From NCBI GenBank assembly GCA_002633005.1, contig NMRA01000138.1:679963-743962 (forward strand): a stretch of DNA of 64,000 nt. The letters are read 5' to 3'. Of this stretch, positions 55,501 to 60,862 are shown piece after piece. The position numbers were made by a program, and so were the translations under genes. Every line of letters starts with the position of its first letter. Positions within the stretch are counted from its first letter, which is position 1. Origin of the DNA: Phoronis australis. Its lineage: Eukaryota > Phoronida > Phoronidae. The notes beneath the pieces are model-generated. The model did not search any database. It saw only the letters and a list, made by a program, of their open reading frames with translations, and was not told the origin of the DNA.

Positions 55501-58500
55501 GAAATCTCGACCCTACTGCTGTTACTTCAAACAGGGAATCGAGCCAATCTCTGAGGCCTTTCAGTTTGCCAGGTTTAGAAAATCTGACACCACACGGTGT
55601 CGCTAATGTGCCCACAGAGGGCGACACTGTGGTCATTACTGCCTCATCACCTCAGTCACAGACAGCAGTTCCGTCTGAGGTATTATGCGTCACGTAACAA
55701 GTGAACATGGCTACTAACTCCCAACATTGACACTGACTGCAGTAAACAATGGGCTTTTATCAATGCAACTCCAGATAATATTCCCACTTGACATTCAAAC
55801 TTCACTGGACATGCCAAAGCTGCTTCTGTGATGGTGTCCACTGTATTAAATGAGAGCTGCAATTTTTTACTTTGAAATTTGCGTCAATTATTTTTTTAAG
55901 AAAGTTTTCAAGTGACGTGCTGGAGTAGAGTGCTCATTGTTTGCTCTCCTAAGTTGGCTCTTTTCAGCTACAGAGAAAAGTATCCGGCTTGGATAATGAT
56001 CTTAGACGCAGTGTCTATGATAATGATGTGTTTGTAACGGTTGTAACTATGTTGTGATTAACCACAAATTTATGATTTTCTTTTTGTTATTTGCTTTATA
56101 TTTGCAGGCTGCCTTGTATGTAACCTAATTCCTTGTAACAGCAACGTTAACTTGATTGTATTAACGGAATGCATTGGAATGAATGGTTGTGGTAGTTTTA
56201 TGCAGAATTGTAAGCTTTTTATTCGTTTTGCTTTCTTGTTGGTCATTGGTAGAAGAAGAAGATATGTGCAGAAAAAACATTTCTGCAATGTCTCTGTGGA
56301 ACACAAAAATCATTATCGATAAAAAAAGTTTGATCTATGGACTTGTTTCTGCAGATTGTACTTTTGTACTTGCGTTGAGAAGACTTGAAAATCTGTTTAC
56401 TTATGAATTATAGCAACAGACTTGACTTTGTGATGGCTTTCTATTATGTGTGGTGTTAAAAACATACGGGTTGTTCACGATAAGGCTATGGCCTGCCATG
56501 TAGACAGTCTCTGGCCAAATTAAGTTGTCAATATTTAGAAGTACTTCAAGATGATGGTTTAGTCCCCAAATTGCCCACAATGGGACCAAAATCCAGAAAG
56601 TTTCAAGAATTCAATGAAAATTTTCCGCTTGGTTACTTTTTTCCAGTGTACTATCTTTAATTTGAAAATGACAAAGTCGTGACCTTTGTTGTAATTATTG
56701 CTGCTGACTGCCACGTCATGTTCAACTCATGGCCACGTCATGTTCAACTCATGGCCACGTCATGTTCAACTCATGGCCACGTCATGTTCAACTCATGGCC
56801 ACGTCATGTTCAACTCATGGCCACGTCATGTTCAACTCATGGCCACGTCATGTTCAACTCGTATTTGATTAATATGTAACAAAAGCTTTTGCTTTCTAAT
56901 TCACTTCTTTTTTGCTTGTCCTTGATTTTATCTTACTTTTGCAAATGTTTCTTTTCAGCTTGAAGTGACTTCTAGCGTGTCGTCTGCTTTTCTTAGTTAT
57001 GACGATCTGCCCTTTCTACCTACCTCTCCCTTGCCAGACACTTCACACTGTCTGTCTGATTCTGACTCTGAGCTTGGATCTGCAAAATCTCTTGCTAGGA
57101 AACTCTACAAACAAAAATTAGTTGATGATGACACTGAAAAGCATGTATTAGACCCTTGTTCGCACAGATCTGCCTTTGTGAATAGGTTGGCTATTCCGAG
57201 GTCAAAGTCTGTTCGTTTTGCAGAACACCCGGAAATCCACGAGTTCAGTGCCACCCCTGATTTTGCACAAAGATGCACTCCAGCGTTTTCATCTAAACTT
57301 GGGAAAGGCATACCTTTAAATGGCGTTACCTCCAGTTATTATAATGCAGAAGAGACTGCTTTCAGCAAGCCTGACTTTTTAGCTTTTTACGTGGATTATA
57401 TTAAAAAACATGGCAAAAGCAGATTTCGTGGATTCAACTCTTCGGCAGACAGGTTTCCAGCTTTTAAATTTTCCTCCGAAATTAGTTCATCCAAACTAAC
57501 CCGCAATGACCTGTCAATTAATAGCACCCCACTTACCCGCCACTCCGCCCATTTTGGCACTCCATACAGGCTATTCAGAGGAAACAAGGTATTTTATAAG
57601 TGGTAGCAATTCAACTACGTAGACTGTCTAGTAGTCAGAAAAATGTTAGTTAAGCAATGTTGCTTAATTGTGCACGACATGTATTTCCTTGCCAAAATAT
57701 GAATCGGTGTCAATTTGTAAATATACAGTTGCCTTATTTCAAATGAATGCAAAAATTCGAGAAATGAGCTGTTTTTAGTCCTTCTCTATGCTGTTCAAGC
57801 TCAGTAAAAATCTTGTAAAAAATCTGGCAATTTCTTACTTTGAAAACTTTTCTTTCCACTTACACTTCTGTTTTCATGGATTTCATTAAGTTCTTTGTAA
57901 CATATTTGTTTACCCTAACAATCATTGTTTGTAATTTGTAGATTACTGCATGTTATGTCAAGTCTGTGCTTTGTGTATTGAACATTTGTTATGACTGTCA
58001 GTTCAGTAGCTGTCATTAGACTTTGTAAAAATTTGTTGAGTACAAGTTGTTTATTTGAACTTTTTCTTACTTCCTCTGACTGAATTATTAAAAACATGTT
58101 TCTGATTGAATAATTTCTTGGACTATAAGCGGCCCTGCAGTGGTAGAGTTATTTCTGTGTTTTGTGTTCAACAAATACAGGTTATATTGCAACATATTTC
58201 TGTGTTGAAGCATAGTTATCATTTTCTCATGCATTGTTGTCTTTATGCTGCAGATGAGATTAAGTATTCATGGTCAGACAGAGGAAGAAATTCGAATCTC
58301 ATCAGCTGCTAGCCGCACCTCGCTGCGTTCCAAGTACAAGTCATCTCTCAGTGAGAAGCGGGCGGCATTCGATGGCCGACGGTCAAGGTCACCAGCCATA
58401 TCCATCCAGTCACAGGCTTCATTTCATGAGGCTGTTCTGGATGAAAATGGGGATATGCCATTTCCTGAAGATGTCAGAGGTATTGCTTTGTTATGAAGTT

Positions 58501-60823
58501 CATTTGGAATAGCCTAAGTTTTGATGTTTCGTTGTTCTAAATATTTGTTTCATCTTGTCATGATTCTTGTGTGTACCAAAATAGACTATGGAAATTATAA
58601 AGTGAATCACTTAAAAACTCCATTTTGATGAATAAAATGAGACTAGATGTTGGTGAAGCTTATTCAATGTTAACTGAAGACTTCTGAGCTTGTGTAATCA
58701 CCTGTAAATTCAATAAAATTGAAGAAATAATTACTGTAAAATCTCGCCAACCTAGGACTTAGTATGGCAAGCAAGTGAAATTTTATTTCCTCATTTTTTC
58801 CTATTTTCTAAAAAATTGCAAACATTCAAAACAAAATTGAAATCCACGGTAAGTAATTATGGCAATTACCAAACTGTGAAAATGAAAAAAAATTGCAATT
58901 TGTAGAAAAGTAAAGTAAAATAATAAATGTTTGGTAAATGAAACATTTCTAAGTACAAAATAAGTGGAGAGGGGTTATAGCTGTATTGTAACCAGACACC
59001 GAACATCTGGGCATTGATTCACATTCAAACTTCTCCAATAAGTTTACAGTTTCTGATGTGTTTATTAATGTAATTATCAAGGGTTATGAGGTTGGTAAGC
59101 CTTGTTGATATTGCAAAGACATCTCCCTCTACTTAAGGTGATCTAGTCCCAATGAGAACATAACTCTAGCAGTTTACCCAGTTGAAGGCATTATCTTGAT
59201 TGTAGCTTTTAGGTGTATTCATGGCTTGAATAACAATTAGGTTTTATCTACCCTCGAGTCCTGGTTGGCCTTCCGCGAGATGTGAGGAGGACAAAGACTT
59301 GTGGAGATCTGTAGGATAACATTTAGACATCCTTAAGCTGTCTTATAAAGATGTTTTAACATCTAGAATTGATATTTTTTCAGAAATTGGGACTTCCCCG
59401 CCTCCGGGTACTGACAACCGTTTGAAGTCTAGGGAGACCAGCTTTGTTAAACCAAGGTATGAATTACTTTATTGCCAGGTAGAAAGACTAATTCATTATA
59501 TTGTTTGAGTCTACATTTTTTCATTCCTGAATTCTTGTACTTTTCTCTAAAACAGTGGTTATCTTGTCTTGATGTAGAATTAAAGTTTTTAAAAGTTTGT
59601 TTTCTTTTCACCACAAGCTCTCTTCCCTATATTGAGGAGAAGGATGATGCTGTCAGGTAATTTGTTATTCAGTTTTGATAATTACTTGAAAATACTTTTC
59701 ATTATAATTATTTACTATAATTATTCAATTAATTCACTTTTTTATTCTACAATATTAAGTAATCTTTAGTTTTTACCCAAATTCTCTGGCATGGAATGCA
59801 CTTGAAAAGAAGTTGCAAAATGAGCAGTTGCAAAATATTGTTTTTAAATGATGCCTGAGGAGTACAAAACTCATTTTTCCCTCTGAAATAATTTGTTTGA
59901 TATTTTTATTCTGTCAATGGATGCAGCCTAGCACTTTTTGCTTCTTTAGTTTCATCAAATTGTTGCATGAGAATGTATAAGCAAAGTGTTGACTGCACTG
60001 CTTAGTTTTCCTTGTTAAAATTTCTGACTCAGAGTTCATTCTATCAAAGGGTTAAGTCTGGTCGAAGTTAAGACAATCATGGGCTCATTATAATGCAAAC
60101 ATGATGCTGCCTGTGTTTTTAGAAGAGTAAGAATATTGCAGCTGATATTTTTTCATGTCAAGAGTTAACGATTGCCTTGACAAGCCTCGTTCAATTGCTA
60201 ATTAAAATTAATGTCACAACTATCTTGGCTAAAACCAGATGTACAACCTTTGAAAAGATAGACCCATGGTATTTTCATAGCATTTGTTGACAAAGTGAAT
60301 ATTGACAAGTTTTTGTTTCATCTATGCATGGCATCACTCTGCATGACAATTATGTAAATTGTTGATCATGTCCTTACCACCACCACTATAGTGAGGAAGA
60401 CTTAGAGGACTGGTAAATGAGCAGTGCATGTGTTATGCTGTTGTACGCTGTTGTCATTAGTTGAATGCTACTAGTGTCTCAGCTTAGCAATATTGTTTGT
60501 AGTTATGTAGAGCATTCTGACCAACACAGTTTGACACTTGTTTTGAATATGACTGTGGACAGTCTCCTTCATGTCATTATTTTCTTCATTATTGTTGTCA
60601 CCTGCGTCATCATTGTCATCAGCTTCGTCATCATCATCATCATTATCATCGCCATCATCATCATTTTACCATCACCACCATCACCATCATCATCACCACC
60701 ATCACCATCATCATCACCACCATCACCATCATCATCACCATCAGCAGCATCTGCAACACCACCACCACAACCATCACCACCATCATCAGCTTCATTGTCA
60801 TCATCTTCTTCTTGTCATTGCTC

Positions 60824-60862
<39 letters not shown>

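Larger units (their letters stand above)
54922..58253. other. Introns 27-29
   Basis: Intron 28 (55680-56958) holds a 22-bp minisatellite 100 bases upstream of exon 29. Introns 27 and 29 show nothing. Confidence 0.55.
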
